NCBI GenBank assembly: GCA_963824415.1
Contig: CAWGPM010000001.1
Coordinates: forward strand, 310,001-374,000
Direction: 5' to 3'
DNA length: 64,000 nucleotides
From: JABDQA01 sp963824415
GTDB taxonomy: Bacteria > Desulfobacterota > Desulfobulbia > Desulfobulbales > Desulfocapsaceae
The position numbers and the translations under genes are program-made. Numbering within the stretch: the first letter of the stretch is position 1; each line of letters begins with the position of its first letter. The notes under the pieces are model-generated. The model saw only the letters and a program-made list of their open reading frames with translations. It made no database searches and was not told the origin of the DNA. This document shows, piece after piece, positions 53,147-62,602 of the stretch.

Positions 53147-54633
53147 TGAATATGAGCCCGGACACCATCCTGCTGCTGAGCATACTTGTTCCCCTGGCAG
53201 GGGTGGCAGGCATCGTGGTCACAGGCCGCTGGCCGAATCTGCGCGAAACGGTGAGCATTTGCACGGGAGTGTTGCTGATCTATCTGGTCTCGACCCTGTA
53301 TCGTCTGAATGGGGAAGGTGTGCAGATTGGCTGGATCAGCCCGGATCTTTTGCCTGGACTGAGCCTCAGCTTCCAGATTGAACCGCTCGGCCTGATTTTC
53401 TCGCTGGTGGCTTCTTACCTGTGGCTGGTTACCACGGTTTATGCGATCGGTTACATGCGCGGGCATGGGGAAGAAAACCAGACCCGCTTTTACGCCTGTT
53501 TTGCAATCGCTATCGCTGCTGCAATCGGCATTGCCCACTCCGGCAACCTGTTTACGCTGTTTATCTTCTACGAGGCGCTGACCCTTTCCACCTACCCGCT
53601 GGTGACCCATGCCGGGACCGAGAAGGCCAAACTGGGCGGACGCACCTACCTCGGCATTTTGCTGACCACTTCTATTTTATTCCTGCTGCTGGCCATTATC
53701 GGTACCTGGTATGTGACCGGCACGCTTGATTTTCAGGCCGGCGGGGTATTCGATGATTCCTCGAAGCTGGCTGCTTCGATATTGCTGCCGCTCTATATTT
53801 TCGGGATCGGTAAAGCGGCGATCATGCCGTTTCACCGCTGGCTGCCGGCGGCAATGGTGGCCCCGACACCGGTCAGTGCACTGTTGCATGCGGTGGCGGT
53901 GGTCAAGGCGGGGGTATTCAGCGTTCTCAAGGTCTGCACGTATATCTTCGGCTTTGATATGCTTGCCCAACTGCCGATCACTGATTTTCTGCTCTATCTG
54001 GCCGGTGGCTCGGTGATTATCGCCTCGCTGGTGGCGATGCGTCAGGACAACCTCAAGGCCCGGCTGGCCTATTCAACTATCAGCCAGCTCAGCTATATCA
54101 CTGTAGGAGCGCTGCTGGTGAGCAGTTCCGGGGCCCTGGGTGGGGCGCTGCACATTGCCATGCACGCCTTCGGCAAGATCACTCTGTTCTTTTGTGCCGG
54201 GGCAATCATGGTGGCTGCCCATAAGACTGAGATTTCCCAGATGCACGGCCTGGGGCGCAGGATGCCAATAACCATGACAGCTTTTTTCATCGGCAGTCTC
54301 AGTATCATCGGGCTGCCTCCCTGCGGCGGGACCTGGAGCAAGTGGTATCTGATGATCGGCACCATCGAGTCGGAGCATTGGCTGTTGATGGTGGTGCTGA
54401 TGGCCAGTTCCCTGCTCAACATCGCCTATCTGCTGCCAATCCCGCTCAAGGCTTTCTTTTATGATAATCCGGAAGACAAGGGGCGGGACCCATCCATAAG
54501 AGAGGCGCCGCTGCCCTCGTTGATTGCGCTCTGCATCACCGCGCTGGGCTGTATCGTGCTGTTTTTCTATCCCCAGCCGCTTTTTGACCTGGCGTCCCAA
54601 TTTGTGGAGGCTTCGAGATTTTATGGCAGATAA
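53143..54633 (+). CDS. NuoL/M/N-like antiporter subunit 2
   Basis: A 496-aa polytopic protein overlapping the previous gene by 4 nt. It keeps the complex-I-type proton residues: Glu in LFTLFIFYEALTLSTYPLV, Lys in GIGKAAIMPFHRWLPAAM and HAVAVVKAGVFSVLKV. About 14 helices. It is a MrpD paralogue; the extra copy is not in the standard seven-gene Mrp set. Confidence 0.9.
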   Translation: MMNMSPDTILLLSILVPLAGVAGIVVTGRWPNLRETVSICTGVLLIYLVSTLYRLNGEGVQIGWISPDLLPGLSLSFQIEPLGLIFSLVASYLWLVTTVYAIGYMRGHGEENQTRFYACFAIAIAAAIGIAHSGNLFTLFIFYEALTLSTYPLVTHAGTEKAKLGGRTYLGILLTTSILFLLLAIIGTWYVTGTLDFQAGGVFDDSSKLAASILLPLYIFGIGKAAIMPFHRWLPAAMVAPTPVSALLHAVAVVKAGVFSVLKVCTYIFGFDMLAQLPITDFLLYLAGGSVIIASLVAMRQDNLKARLAYSTISQLSYITVGALLVSSSGALGGALHIAMHAFGKITLFFCAGAIMVAAHKTEISQMHGLGRRMPITMTAFFIGSLSIIGLPPCGGTWSKWYLMIGTIESEHWLLMVVLMASSLLNIAYLLPIPLKAFFYDNPEDKGRDPSIREAPLPSLIALCITALGCIVLFFYPQPLFDLASQFVEASRFYGR

Positions 54634-54913
54634 GAAAACCTATCTTTTCGATAATCAAAGAAATGTGCAGCTGGTTTTATACACCCTCTACATAAGTTGC
54701 GGTATTCTGCTGTTGCTCGACTTCGTCATCCACCGCCATACGATTCACCGTTGGGAGGGTCTGCTCGGCTTTTACTCGATCTATGGATTTATCGGCTGTA
54801 CGGCAATCGTGCTCGGCTCCAAATGGTTGCGGGCCCTGGTGGAACGTAAGGAGGATTATTACACCAGAGATGAACTGAGCCAGACTGAGGAGGGGCGTCA
54901 TGTGGATGAGTGA
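54623..54913 (+). CDS. Small two-helix protein of the Mrp-like operon (96 aa)
   Basis: From ATG 54623, overlapping the upstream gene by 11 nt and the downstream gene by 14 nt, so strictly co-translated. Helices at about residues 16-37 (VLYTLYISCGILLLLDFVI) and 46-65 (LLGFYSIYGFIGCTAIVLGS). A C-terminal acidic tail (KEDYYTRDELSQTEEG). No Mrp subunit of this type is in the standard set; it is probably an accessory subunit specific to this cluster type. Confidence 0.7.
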   Translation: MADKKTYLFDNQRNVQLVLYTLYISCGILLLLDFVIHRHTIHRWEGLLGFYSIYGFIGCTAIVLGSKWLRALVERKEDYYTRDELSQTEEGRHVDE

Positions 54914-56603
54914 GCTGCCTGCTTTCGTCCCGTTTTTCCTGGCCGCCCTGCTGGCCCTGGTCACCAGAGGGGTGCTGCGCTCTTTGCTGATGCTTGGTAT
55001 CGTCACTTTGAGCGGTCTGCATCTCTGGCTGCTGGAGCCGGATGTGCAGGTCTATTTGCCTTTTCTGGACTACGAACTGATGGTCTACCGGGTGGATGGA
55101 CTCAGTATTGTCTTTGGCTATGTTTTTCATATCGCGGCCTTTATCTCGATCCTCTTTGCGCTGCATGTGCGCGACACCATGCAGCATGTGGCAGGGCTGC
55201 TCTATTCCGGCAGTGCGGTGGGTGCGCTGTTTGCCGGCGACCTGCTTACCCTGTTCGTATTCTGGGAGATGCTGGCGCTGACCTCGGCCTTTCTCGTCTG
55301 GGCGCGGCGCACCGAGCGGTCCTATCAGTCCGGTATGCGCTACCTGATCATTCAGGTGATGTCGGGGGTGATCCTGCTGGCTGGTGTGCTGCTGCACGCA
55401 GCTGAAACCGGCTCAATTGCGTTTGACTTCATCGGCATCGATCATCTGGGTGGCTGGCTTATTCTGCTGGCCTTTGGTATCAAGGCCGCCTTTCCGCTGC
55501 TGCATACCTGGCTGACCGATGCCTATCCGGAGGCGACCGCGACCGGAACCGTCTTTTTAAGCGCCTTTACCACCAAGACCGCTATTTACGCACTGGCTCG
55601 CGGCTATCCGGGAACGGAGCTGCTGATTTATGTCGGGGCGACCATGGCCTGTTTTCCTATTTTCTACGCGGTGATCCAGAACGATCTGCGGCGGGTTTTG
55701 TCCTACAGCCTGATCAACCAGCTTGGCTTCATGGTCTGCGGCATCGGTATCGGTACGGCTCTGGCGATCAACGGCGCGGTATCCCATGCCTTTGTTCATA
55801 TCATCTACAAGAGCCTGTTGTTCATGTCCATGGGAGCGGTACTCTACCGAACCGGCCGGATCAAAGCCACCGATATCGGCGGGCTCTACAAAACCATGCC
55901 GAAAACAGCGATTCTATGTATTATCGGTGCTGCTTCGATCTCGGCCTTTCCCTTGTTCAGCGGTTTTGTCGCCAAGTCGATGATCATGGCTGCGGCGATA
56001 AAAGAGGGGCACAGTTTCATCTGGCTCGTTTTACTTCTCGCCTCTGCAGGTGTGCTGAAACATGCCGGTATCCAGATTCCCTATTTTGCCTTTTTTGCCC
56101 ACGACTCCGGGATCAGAACGACCGAGCCGCCGAAGAACATGCTGCTGGCCATGACCATTGCTGCGGTGTTGTGCCTGGCCATCGGCATCTACCCGAAGAT
56201 GCTCTACCGGTTGTTGCCGTTTGCGGTCGATTTCAACCCCTACGACCTTACCCATGTCCTGGCCCAGACCCAGCTGCTGTTTTTCGCGATACTCGCCTTT
56301 GTCTGGCTGAACCTGCAGGGCGTCTATCCGCCGGAGAAGGTGGCGATCAATCTCGACGCCGAGTGGTTCTACCGGCGATTTCTGCGCCGCGTCGTCGAGC
56401 ATGTTTCGGGCTGGATCACCCAGCTCAATAAATCGATCAGAGCACTGAGCCTGGACCGAGTTGACTGGCTCATAACCTATCTGGCCCAGCGGCATTATCC
56501 CACTGGCAAAGGCGCGGTGATCAGGCCCACCGGCAACATGGTGCTGTATATCGCGATCCTGCTGGCGGCCTATCTCTGGCTGCTGCTGAGTTTCCCCCAT
56601 TAA
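54900..56603 (+). CDS. NuoL/MrpA-like antiporter subunit 3
   Basis: A 567-aa polytopic protein. Proton-path residues: Glu in LLTLFVFWEMLALTSAFLV and Lys in FGIKAAFPLLHTWLTDAYPE and FTTKTAIYALARG. It is longer than the other two, with a C-terminal extension that has an amphipathic segment and a last helix (LYIAILLAAYLWLLLS), reminiscent of the lateral helix of NuoL. Last gene of the operon. Confidence 0.88.
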   Translation: MWMSELPAFVPFFLAALLALVTRGVLRSLLMLGIVTLSGLHLWLLEPDVQVYLPFLDYELMVYRVDGLSIVFGYVFHIAAFISILFALHVRDTMQHVAGLLYSGSAVGALFAGDLLTLFVFWEMLALTSAFLVWARRTERSYQSGMRYLIIQVMSGVILLAGVLLHAAETGSIAFDFIGIDHLGGWLILLAFGIKAAFPLLHTWLTDAYPEATATGTVFLSAFTTKTAIYALARGYPGTELLIYVGATMACFPIFYAVIQNDLRRVLSYSLINQLGFMVCGIGIGTALAINGAVSHAFVHIIYKSLLFMSMGAVLYRTGRIKATDIGGLYKTMPKTAILCIIGAASISAFPLFSGFVAKSMIMAAAIKEGHSFIWLVLLLASAGVLKHAGIQIPYFAFFAHDSGIRTTEPPKNMLLAMTIAAVLCLAIGIYPKMLYRLLPFAVDFNPYDLTHVLAQTQLLFFAILAFVWLNLQGVYPPEKVAINLDAEWFYRRFLRRVVEHVSGWITQLNKSIRALSLDRVDWLITYLAQRHYPTGKGAVIRPTGNMVLYIAILLAAYLWLLLSFPH

Positions 56604-56672
56604 CCGTATTTTTTTTTCGGAACTGGTGTAATGGGCAGGGGCTTTCTCTCTGGATTCGATGTATAAAATCTT

Positions 56673-57533
56673 ATGCAAGTTAAACACCGTATCTACAGGG
56701 AGAAGATAGAGACTCAGGTCGAGCAGTTGCCTGTCCTGCCGGCCACGGTGAAGGGCATCATCGAGCTGTGCAGCAGCCCCGATGCGCCGGTCGATGAATT
56801 GAGTGTATTGGTTGGGGCCGATCCGCTCCTTTCCAGGCAACTTTTCAAACTGGTCAATTCTGCCCATTATGGGCTGGTCTCCGAGATTACCTCGCTGAGC
56901 AGAGCGATTACCCTGCTTGGCTTCAATACGGTCAAGACGCTGGCCTTGTCGGCGGTGGTTATTAAAGCCGTATCGAGGACCATGAACACCCGGAACCTGC
57001 CAATTGCAGGGTTCTGGACCCATTCGGTGAGCGTCGGGGTGGCCGCACTGCTGCTCGACCGGGCCAGGCACGCAGGCTCAGCAGATCGGGATGATTATCT
57101 GCTCGGCGGCCTGCTGCACGATCTGGGCAAAGTCTTTTTCGGCAGCGAATACCAGGAGGTTCTGACAATGGTGGAGAACGAACCTCTGTCATTGATCGAA
57201 GCGGAAAAGCAGGTGCTGGGTATCGATCACCAGGAAATCGGCCTGCTGATCGCCCGGAAATGGAACTTTGATGAGAACCTGATCCGCTGTATCGGGTTTC
57301 ATCATAACCCGCCCGCGGCAGAAGGGCAGGAACGGCAGCAGGTCACTTTTATCGCACTGGGCGATGTCTATTCCAACATCTATGATCTTGGTTACTCCGG
57401 TAATTTTTACCCTTCAGAGGCGGGACTGAAGCAGCTCCTGTCCCGCGTCGATCTGCGGCTGTCCGAGTTCGCCGGGATCCGGGACAGCTTTGAAGATGAG
57501 TATCTGAAGGCGCGGGTGTTTCTGCAGATATAA
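56673..57533 (+). CDS. HDOD-domain signalling protein
   Basis: A 286-aa single HDOD domain (metal ligands of true HD hydrolases are only partly kept, LLHDLGKVFFG). The start block QLPVLPATVKGIIELCSSPDAPVDELSVLVGADPLLSRQLFKLVNS (in part) is the family hallmark. HDOD proteins are non-enzymatic signalling scaffolds. It is the second HDOD gene in the window, unlinked to the mrp operon in function as far as visible. Confidence 0.85.
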   Translation: MQVKHRIYREKIETQVEQLPVLPATVKGIIELCSSPDAPVDELSVLVGADPLLSRQLFKLVNSAHYGLVSEITSLSRAITLLGFNTVKTLALSAVVIKAVSRTMNTRNLPIAGFWTHSVSVGVAALLLDRARHAGSADRDDYLLGGLLHDLGKVFFGSEYQEVLTMVENEPLSLIEAEKQVLGIDHQEIGLLIARKWNFDENLIRCIGFHHNPPAAEGQERQQVTFIALGDVYSNIYDLGYSGNFYPSEAGLKQLLSRVDLRLSEFAGIRDSFEDEYLKARVFLQI

Positions 57534-57554
57534 GGGCAGGCTGAAGCGGGTAAA

Positions 57555-58379
57555 TCAATAGACCTGCCGTTTGCACAATTCGATAATGGCCGGGTCTGGC
57601 TGATGGCTGAGCATTGGCGGAACAGGGTAGCTCAGTTCAAGGTTTGCATAAAACGGTGTGCGCTCCACATTGCGATTATAAGCCTCCACCATGAGCCTCT
57701 CCAGGTTCACCGTATCCTCGATATTGTAGGCCAGCAGGGTTTCAAGCGCCTGCTCATTGCCGTAGCGCTCATACTCCCGCCAGAGCAGCACCGCAAATGA
57801 ACCGTCGATACCGTCGAGACTGCCGCGGTTGATGCCCAGCTGTTTCTCGCAGCCTTTCAGTCCTCCCTTGAAGCCCAGTCGGGCCAGGACATAGCGCAGG
57901 TCGATGTGGGCCTGATCAAATCTGGTGCGAAAAAAATGCTCCAGCACCGGAATATCAAACGAGATGCCGTTATAGCTGATGAACACTTTGATGTCATCGG
58001 CATCTTCGAGGAAATCGTCGATATTGATGCCATTCACATACGTCCTGACACTGCTGCCGTCGTATAACGCGATGGTGGTGACGTCGCAGCTTGGTCCCAG
58101 CCCGGTGGTTTCGATATCGATATAGCCGACGGCGTCTCTGAAATGCGGAAACAGGCGCCAGCAATCACGACGTTTCAGGCGCTTGCTGAAATAGTGCGGT
58201 GAATTGCCTAGAGCCGAGAGCGAGTCGTGCAGCACGGTCGTAATCTCTGCCGCACTCATCCGTGGCACTGCCCCGGGCTGTTCCAGCAGGTCGGCCCAGG
58301 TGTGGATCCCCTGACGCCACAGTTTTTGTTCGCCGGCATCCCCGACACCGTGGATGTGGCAGAAGGTATGATCGAGCAT
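57555..58379 (-). CDS. RNase H-like exonuclease domain protein (YprB-like)
   Basis: A 274-aa protein. The central DnaQ/RNase H-like fold carries Asp-Glu of Exo I in AVGYIDIETTGLG, an Exo II-like Asp in FISYNGISFDIPVLE, and the acidic ending in YNIEDTVNLERL. An N-terminal HhH-like region precedes it (HIHGVGDAGEQKLWRQGI). It matches the YprB-type nuclease family; nucleic-acid substrate unknown. Confidence 0.82.
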   Translation of the reverse strand: MLDHTFCHIHGVGDAGEQKLWRQGIHTWADLLEQPGAVPRMSAAEITTVLHDSLSALGNSPHYFSKRLKRRDCWRLFPHFRDAVGYIDIETTGLGPSCDVTTIALYDGSSVRTYVNGINIDDFLEDADDIKVFISYNGISFDIPVLEHFFRTRFDQAHIDLRYVLARLGFKGGLKGCEKQLGINRGSLDGIDGSFAVLLWREYERYGNEQALETLLAYNIEDTVNLERLMVEAYNRNVERTPFYANLELSYPVPPMLSHQPDPAIIELCKRQVY

Positions 58380-58400
58380 AAAATAATGATTGGTATGGAT

Positions 58401-58820
58401 CTATTCGAAGGAAGTGATCTTCCGGCGCAGTGATTTGCGCTTGCCGTGCTGTTGCTTTTTCTCGATCCGCTTTGTCTGGGAACGTTTCGAAGGCCGGGTT
58501 GGAATTCGCTTCTTGCTTTGTCTGAGGCTGCCAGCGATGAGCAGACGCAAGCGCTGCAGCGCATCGATCTTGTTCTTTTCCAGGCTTCTGAACTGGCCGG
58601 CCTTGATTACAATGATGCCGCCTGCGGTGATCCGGCGATCGGCCATGCGCAATAAGCGCCTCTTGCAATGTTCGGGAAGCGAGGAAGTGTTGATATCAAA
58701 GCGCAGATGGACTGCAGAGGATACTTTATTGACATGCTGACCGCCGGGGCCCGAAGCGCGGATTGGCAGAAACTCCACTTCCTGTTCGGGAATCGAAATG
58801 GTATCGGTGATTATCAGCAT
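58401..58820 (-). CDS. arfB: Alternative ribosome-rescue factor ArfB
   Basis: A 139-aa peptidyl-tRNA hydrolase with a GGQ motif (RASGPGGQHVNKVSSAV at about residues 23-39) and a basic C-terminal tail (KKQQHGKRKSLRRKI) that enters the empty mRNA channel. It rescues ribosomes stalled without a stop codon. No separate release-factor domains. The gene is 21 bp upstream of the nuclease gene. Confidence 0.92.
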   Translation of the reverse strand: MLIITDTISIPEQEVEFLPIRASGPGGQHVNKVSSAVHLRFDINTSSLPEHCKRRLLRMADRRITAGGIIVIKAGQFRSLEKNKIDALQRLRLLIAGSLRQSKKRIPTRPSKRSQTKRIEKKQQHGKRKSLRRKITSFE

Positions 58821-58873
58821 GGTTACTAATTAGGCGAGATATCAGGAGATAATAGCGGTATGAGTGAGGCCAG

Positions 58874-60322
58874 CTATCTCCGATCAGGCTCCCGCAGATA
58901 ATTTTCATCGATGCGCAGCACTTTCAATGTGTTGGTGGTTCCTGCGGTATGCAGCGGCAGGCCGGCGGTGATTACCACCCGGTCGCCGAAGGCAATAAGC
59001 TCAGCCTGCAGCGCCTCCCGTATAACATGGGATACCTGCTCGCTGAGGCTCTTGTAGGAGCTGCATGATCGCGGAATTACCCCTCTGACCAGCTGCAATT
59101 TACGCAGACTGGTTTCAACCGGGCTGAAGGCTATGATCGGTGCTTTGGGGCGGTAGCGGGCAACTCTGAGCGCGGTGGAGCCCGACGTGGTGACCACGAT
59201 GATCGCCGCGGCCGAAAGATCGGCTGCGGTAGCACAGGAAGCATAGGAAATCGCATCGGCGATAACCTGTCTGCGACGTCTCAGGCCGTCGGCCAGAATA
59301 GATTCATAGTCGAGCGCAGCTTCGCTGATGCGGGCGGTTTTGGCCAGAAAAAGGACCGCTTCCCGCGGATAGCTGCCGACCGCCGTTTCCCCGGAAAGCA
59401 TCACCGCATCGGTGCCGTCGAAAATCGCGTTGGTCACATCGCTTGCTTCTGCTCTGGTCGGGGTAGGACTGGAAATCATCGACTCGAGCATCTGCGTCGC
59501 AGTGATGACCGGCTTGCCGACAATATTAGCAGCCCGGATGATCATCTTTTGAATAATCGGCACCTCTTCGGCGGGCATTTCGACCCCGAGATCGCCCCGG
59601 GCGACCATCAGGCCGTCGGCGGCTGCGAGGATCTCATCAAGATTCTCGACACCCTGCCGGTTTTCGATCTTGGCAATGATGGCCTGATTACCACCGAGTT
59701 CGTCAATGAGCTGCCGTACAACCATTACATCGTCTGCTTTTCTGACAAAAGAGGCGGCGATAAAATCGACTTCCTGTTCGACCCCGAAAATGATGTCCCG
59801 GCGGTCTTCCTCGGTAATGGAAGGCAGATTGACACTGATATCGGGCAGGCTGACCCGCTTTCTCGAGTGCAGCAGGCCTCCGACGAGGACCCGGGCCGTG
59901 ACAGTATCATCGTCGGTTGCAGTAACCTGAAGCCGCATCTTGCCGTCATCCAGCAGGATAAAATCGTCGACCGAGACATCGTCTGCAAAGCCGGCATAAT
60001 TGACCGTGGTGGCATTGGGCCCGGACTCCTGCGAAGACGAAAAGATCACGGTGTCCCGTTCCTTGAGCAGCCTCCCTTTGCCGAGTTCACCAACCCTGAT
60101 TTCAGGGCCGCGGGTATCGAGCAGCAGGGCTGTCTTTCGTCCGGTTTTCTGCCGCGCTTTCTTGACAGATTCGATGGCCTGGGTATGGCTGTCGTGGTTG
60201 CCGTGGGAGAGATTGATGCGGGCTACATCCATGCCGGCCTCGACCAACTCTTCGATCTTCTCATCCGTCTGACAACTTGGACCGATGGTGGCTATTATCT
60301 TGGTTTTATTGGTAAGATACAT
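58874..60322 (-). CDS. pyk: Pyruvate kinase
   Basis: A 482-aa enzyme converting phosphoenolpyruvate and ADP to pyruvate and ATP. I take ATG 60322 (MYLTNKTKIIATIGPS), because the frame upstream lacks family sequence. Motifs: KIENRQGVENLDEIL, the active-site block DGLMVARGDLGVEMP, and ITATQMLESM; the C-terminal allosteric domain is complete (TTSGSTALRVARYRP). Confidence 0.95.
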   Translation of the reverse strand: MYLTNKTKIIATIGPSCQTDEKIEELVEAGMDVARINLSHGNHDSHTQAIESVKKARQKTGRKTALLLDTRGPEIRVGELGKGRLLKERDTVIFSSSQESGPNATTVNYAGFADDVSVDDFILLDDGKMRLQVTATDDDTVTARVLVGGLLHSRKRVSLPDISVNLPSITEEDRRDIIFGVEQEVDFIAASFVRKADDVMVVRQLIDELGGNQAIIAKIENRQGVENLDEILAAADGLMVARGDLGVEMPAEEVPIIQKMIIRAANIVGKPVITATQMLESMISSPTPTRAEASDVTNAIFDGTDAVMLSGETAVGSYPREAVLFLAKTARISEAALDYESILADGLRRRRQVIADAISYASCATAADLSAAAIIVVTTSGSTALRVARYRPKAPIIAFSPVETSLRKLQLVRGVIPRSCSSYKSLSEQVSHVIREALQAELIAFGDRVVITAGLPLHTAGTTNTLKVLRIDENYLREPDRR

Positions 60323-60681
60323 GGGCAGTTTCTGAATCTTTAAAGGTGGCAGGTCCGGTGGCTGAGGGTTTCGACGATTACCAGGTTTGAGCTGATTTCT
60401 CACAGGATACACATTTTTCGCAGTGCTGAATAGTATGTCGGCGTTATATAAGCAATAAAAATCGGTTATAGGACACTTGCGCAGAGTGGATTGAGCTTGA
60501 CTATCAGGCTGCCATGAAGCGGACAATACTGGCCGGCAGACCATTGACATCAAGGCTACCATGCACATACTCTAGGCGCGGTCAACTTAACCTGATGCAT
60601 GAAAATACGGCGGCTGAAGTTCCTTCATTTGTGCAGCAGGATAGACTTTAAATTCATTATGAACCAGCAGGGAATGAACCG

Positions 60682-61317
60682 ATGGACATCAGTCATTTTC
60701 GAAGAGAGTATCTAAAGGGCGGATTGAACCGTGGCGACCTGGAGCCGAGTCCGGTCAGCCAGTTCAGCGTCTGGTTCGAGCAGGCCCGGAAAACCACCAT
60801 TGCCGATCCCACAGCGATGGTTCTGGCAACGGTCAACACTGTTGGTCAGCCGAGCCAGCGCACGGTACTGCTCAAATACTTCGATGATGACGGCTTTGTC
60901 TTTTTCACCAACTACGGCAGCCGCAAGGCTGAAGAGATCAAGTCAAACAGCAGGGTCAGCCTGTTGTTCGTCTGGCTGGAGTTGGACCGTCAGGTGATTA
61001 TAAACGGACGCGCTGAGAAAATCAGTGCGGCCGATTCCACCCGTTATTTTCTCAGCCGGCCAAGGGACAGCCAGGTGGCCGCCTGGGTTTCCAGTCAGAG
61101 TCACGGCTTGAGTTCACGTCAGGCCCTGATGCAGAAATTTTCCGAAATGAAGAAAAAATTCGGAGAAGGGAAAATTCCGCTGCCCTCCTTCTGGGGCGGT
61201 TACCGGGTAACACCGGAAGAGATTGAGTTCTGGCAGGGCAGGGAAAACCGGCTCCACGACCGTTTCATGTATCGTCGCACAGCAGACAGCTGGAGCATCG
61301 AGCGCCTCTGTCCATAG
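60682..61317 (+). CDS. pdxH: Pyridoxamine 5'-phosphate oxidase
   Basis: A 211-aa FMN enzyme that forms pyridoxal 5'-phosphate. Signature segments QPSQRTVLLKYFDDDGFVFFTNYGSRKAEEI (shortened here) and the C-terminal FWQGRENRLHDRFMY. An oxygen-dependent step in a gene set from an anaerobe is notable but common in this group. Solo gene with a modest ribosome site (AGGGAATG). Confidence 0.93.
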   Translation: MDISHFRREYLKGGLNRGDLEPSPVSQFSVWFEQARKTTIADPTAMVLATVNTVGQPSQRTVLLKYFDDDGFVFFTNYGSRKAEEIKSNSRVSLLFVWLELDRQVIINGRAEKISAADSTRYFLSRPRDSQVAAWVSSQSHGLSSRQALMQKFSEMKKKFGEGKIPLPSFWGGYRVTPEEIEFWQGRENRLHDRFMYRRTADSWSIERLCP

Positions 61318-61336
61318 TCCACTCCGGCATGCGGTT

Positions 61337-62551
61337 TCAGCCCTTGATAACCGCCATCGGTTCGAGAATCTCCACGATATCGACGAGATCCTGCTGGCAG
61401 GCTATGACCTGTTCTATATTTTTATAGGCCCCGGGAGCTTCATCGAGGTCTTTTTTGCCCCGCAGACTGTGCAGAATGTTCTTCTGCACGAGGTGCGCCT
61501 GTTCCCGGGCCAGGTCCAGTTCCCGCTGGGCCTGCTTTCTGCCCAGCAGGCGCCCGGCACCGTGGGAGCAGGATGAAAAACTCTCAGGATTTCCTTTGCC
61601 GCGCACGATATAGCTCGCACTTCCCTGTGAGCCCGGAATGATGCCGGTATCTCCTTTCGCGGCGCGGGTGGCTCCCTTGCGATGCACGTAGACGTCCCTG
61701 CCGAAGTGGTGTTCACGGGCGGCGTAGTTATGGGCAATGTTGATCGGTTCTGAAAATTCGATTGTCTCCGACAATTCATCGACCAGACAGTTCTGGACCT
61801 GCTCCTGCATCGCTGCCCGGTTGGCTCTGGCAAATTCGACGCAGTAGCGCATCTCTTCGACATAGGTTCGGCCATGCTCACTGTCCATCTCGAGATGGGC
61901 GAGCTGCCAGGAGGGCGGGACCGCATGTCTGGCTGCTTTATTGAGGCTGATGGCCAGCTTGTTGTAATGGTTGGCAACCCGGTAGCCAAGATTTCTGCTG
62001 CCTGAATGGATCATAAACCAGATGGCACCGTCGGCTGCGCGCTGGATTTCGATGAAATGATTGCCGCCGCCCAGGGTGCCGACCTGGCATCTGGCCTTGT
62101 CATACTCCTGCTCTGTGATCGGCAGCGAGCCAGACGTCCTGGCAGGCATCAAGGAATGGGGACGTGGTTTTTTATGATGCTTGAATCCCAGTGGGATGTT
62201 TTTTCTGATTGCCCGCATCACGTTTTTGAGCTGGGCGGGGGAAACAGATTCCAGAGAGGTTTTCACGGCACACATGCCGCAGCCGATATCGACCCCCACC
62301 GCATTGGGAATAACGACCTCCCTGGTGGCCAGAATGCCGCCGATCGGCATCCCGTAGCCGAAATGGGCATCCGGCATGATGGCCACATGATGGAAGGCGA
62401 AGGGAAGGTTGGCAAGATTTCTGGCCTGTTGCAGGGCCCCGTCTTCCATATCGTCGAGCCAAAGCTTGATCGGTATCGTTTCGCTGGTTATTTCTTTGCG
62501 CATTTCAGAAATCCCGGAAGTGGTAGCCAGATTTTCCAGCAGAAGCTGCAA
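61337..62551 (-). CDS. rtcB: RNA ligase RtcB
   Basis: A 404-aa GTP/Mn2+-dependent ligase joining 2',3'-cyclic phosphate or 3'-phosphate ends to 5'-OH ends of RNA. Motifs: MPDAHFGYGMPIGG, VGVDIGCGMCAVKT (metal Cys), GGGNHFIEI, and the guanylated His in SSCSHGAGRLLGR. The likely start is TTG 62551 after AGGGG; ATG 62503 is an alternative. No rtcA/rtcR is present. It lies 51 bp after the pseudouridine synthase gene on the same strand. Confidence 0.92.
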   Translation of the reverse strand: MQLLLENLATTSGISEMRKEITSETIPIKLWLDDMEDGALQQARNLANLPFAFHHVAIMPDAHFGYGMPIGGILATREVVIPNAVGVDIGCGMCAVKTSLESVSPAQLKNVMRAIRKNIPLGFKHHKKPRPHSLMPARTSGSLPITEQEYDKARCQVGTLGGGNHFIEIQRAADGAIWFMIHSGSRNLGYRVANHYNKLAISLNKAARHAVPPSWQLAHLEMDSEHGRTYVEEMRYCVEFARANRAAMQEQVQNCLVDELSETIEFSEPINIAHNYAAREHHFGRDVYVHRKGATRAAKGDTGIIPGSQGSASYIVRGKGNPESFSSCSHGAGRLLGRKQAQRELDLAREQAHLVQKNILHSLRGKKDLDEAPGAYKNIEQVIACQQDLVDIVEILEPMAVIKG

Positions 62552-62602
62552 ACATTACCCCTGCTAATATGATAACCAGCCAGCGGTCCGGAGCAAGCTG
62601 GC

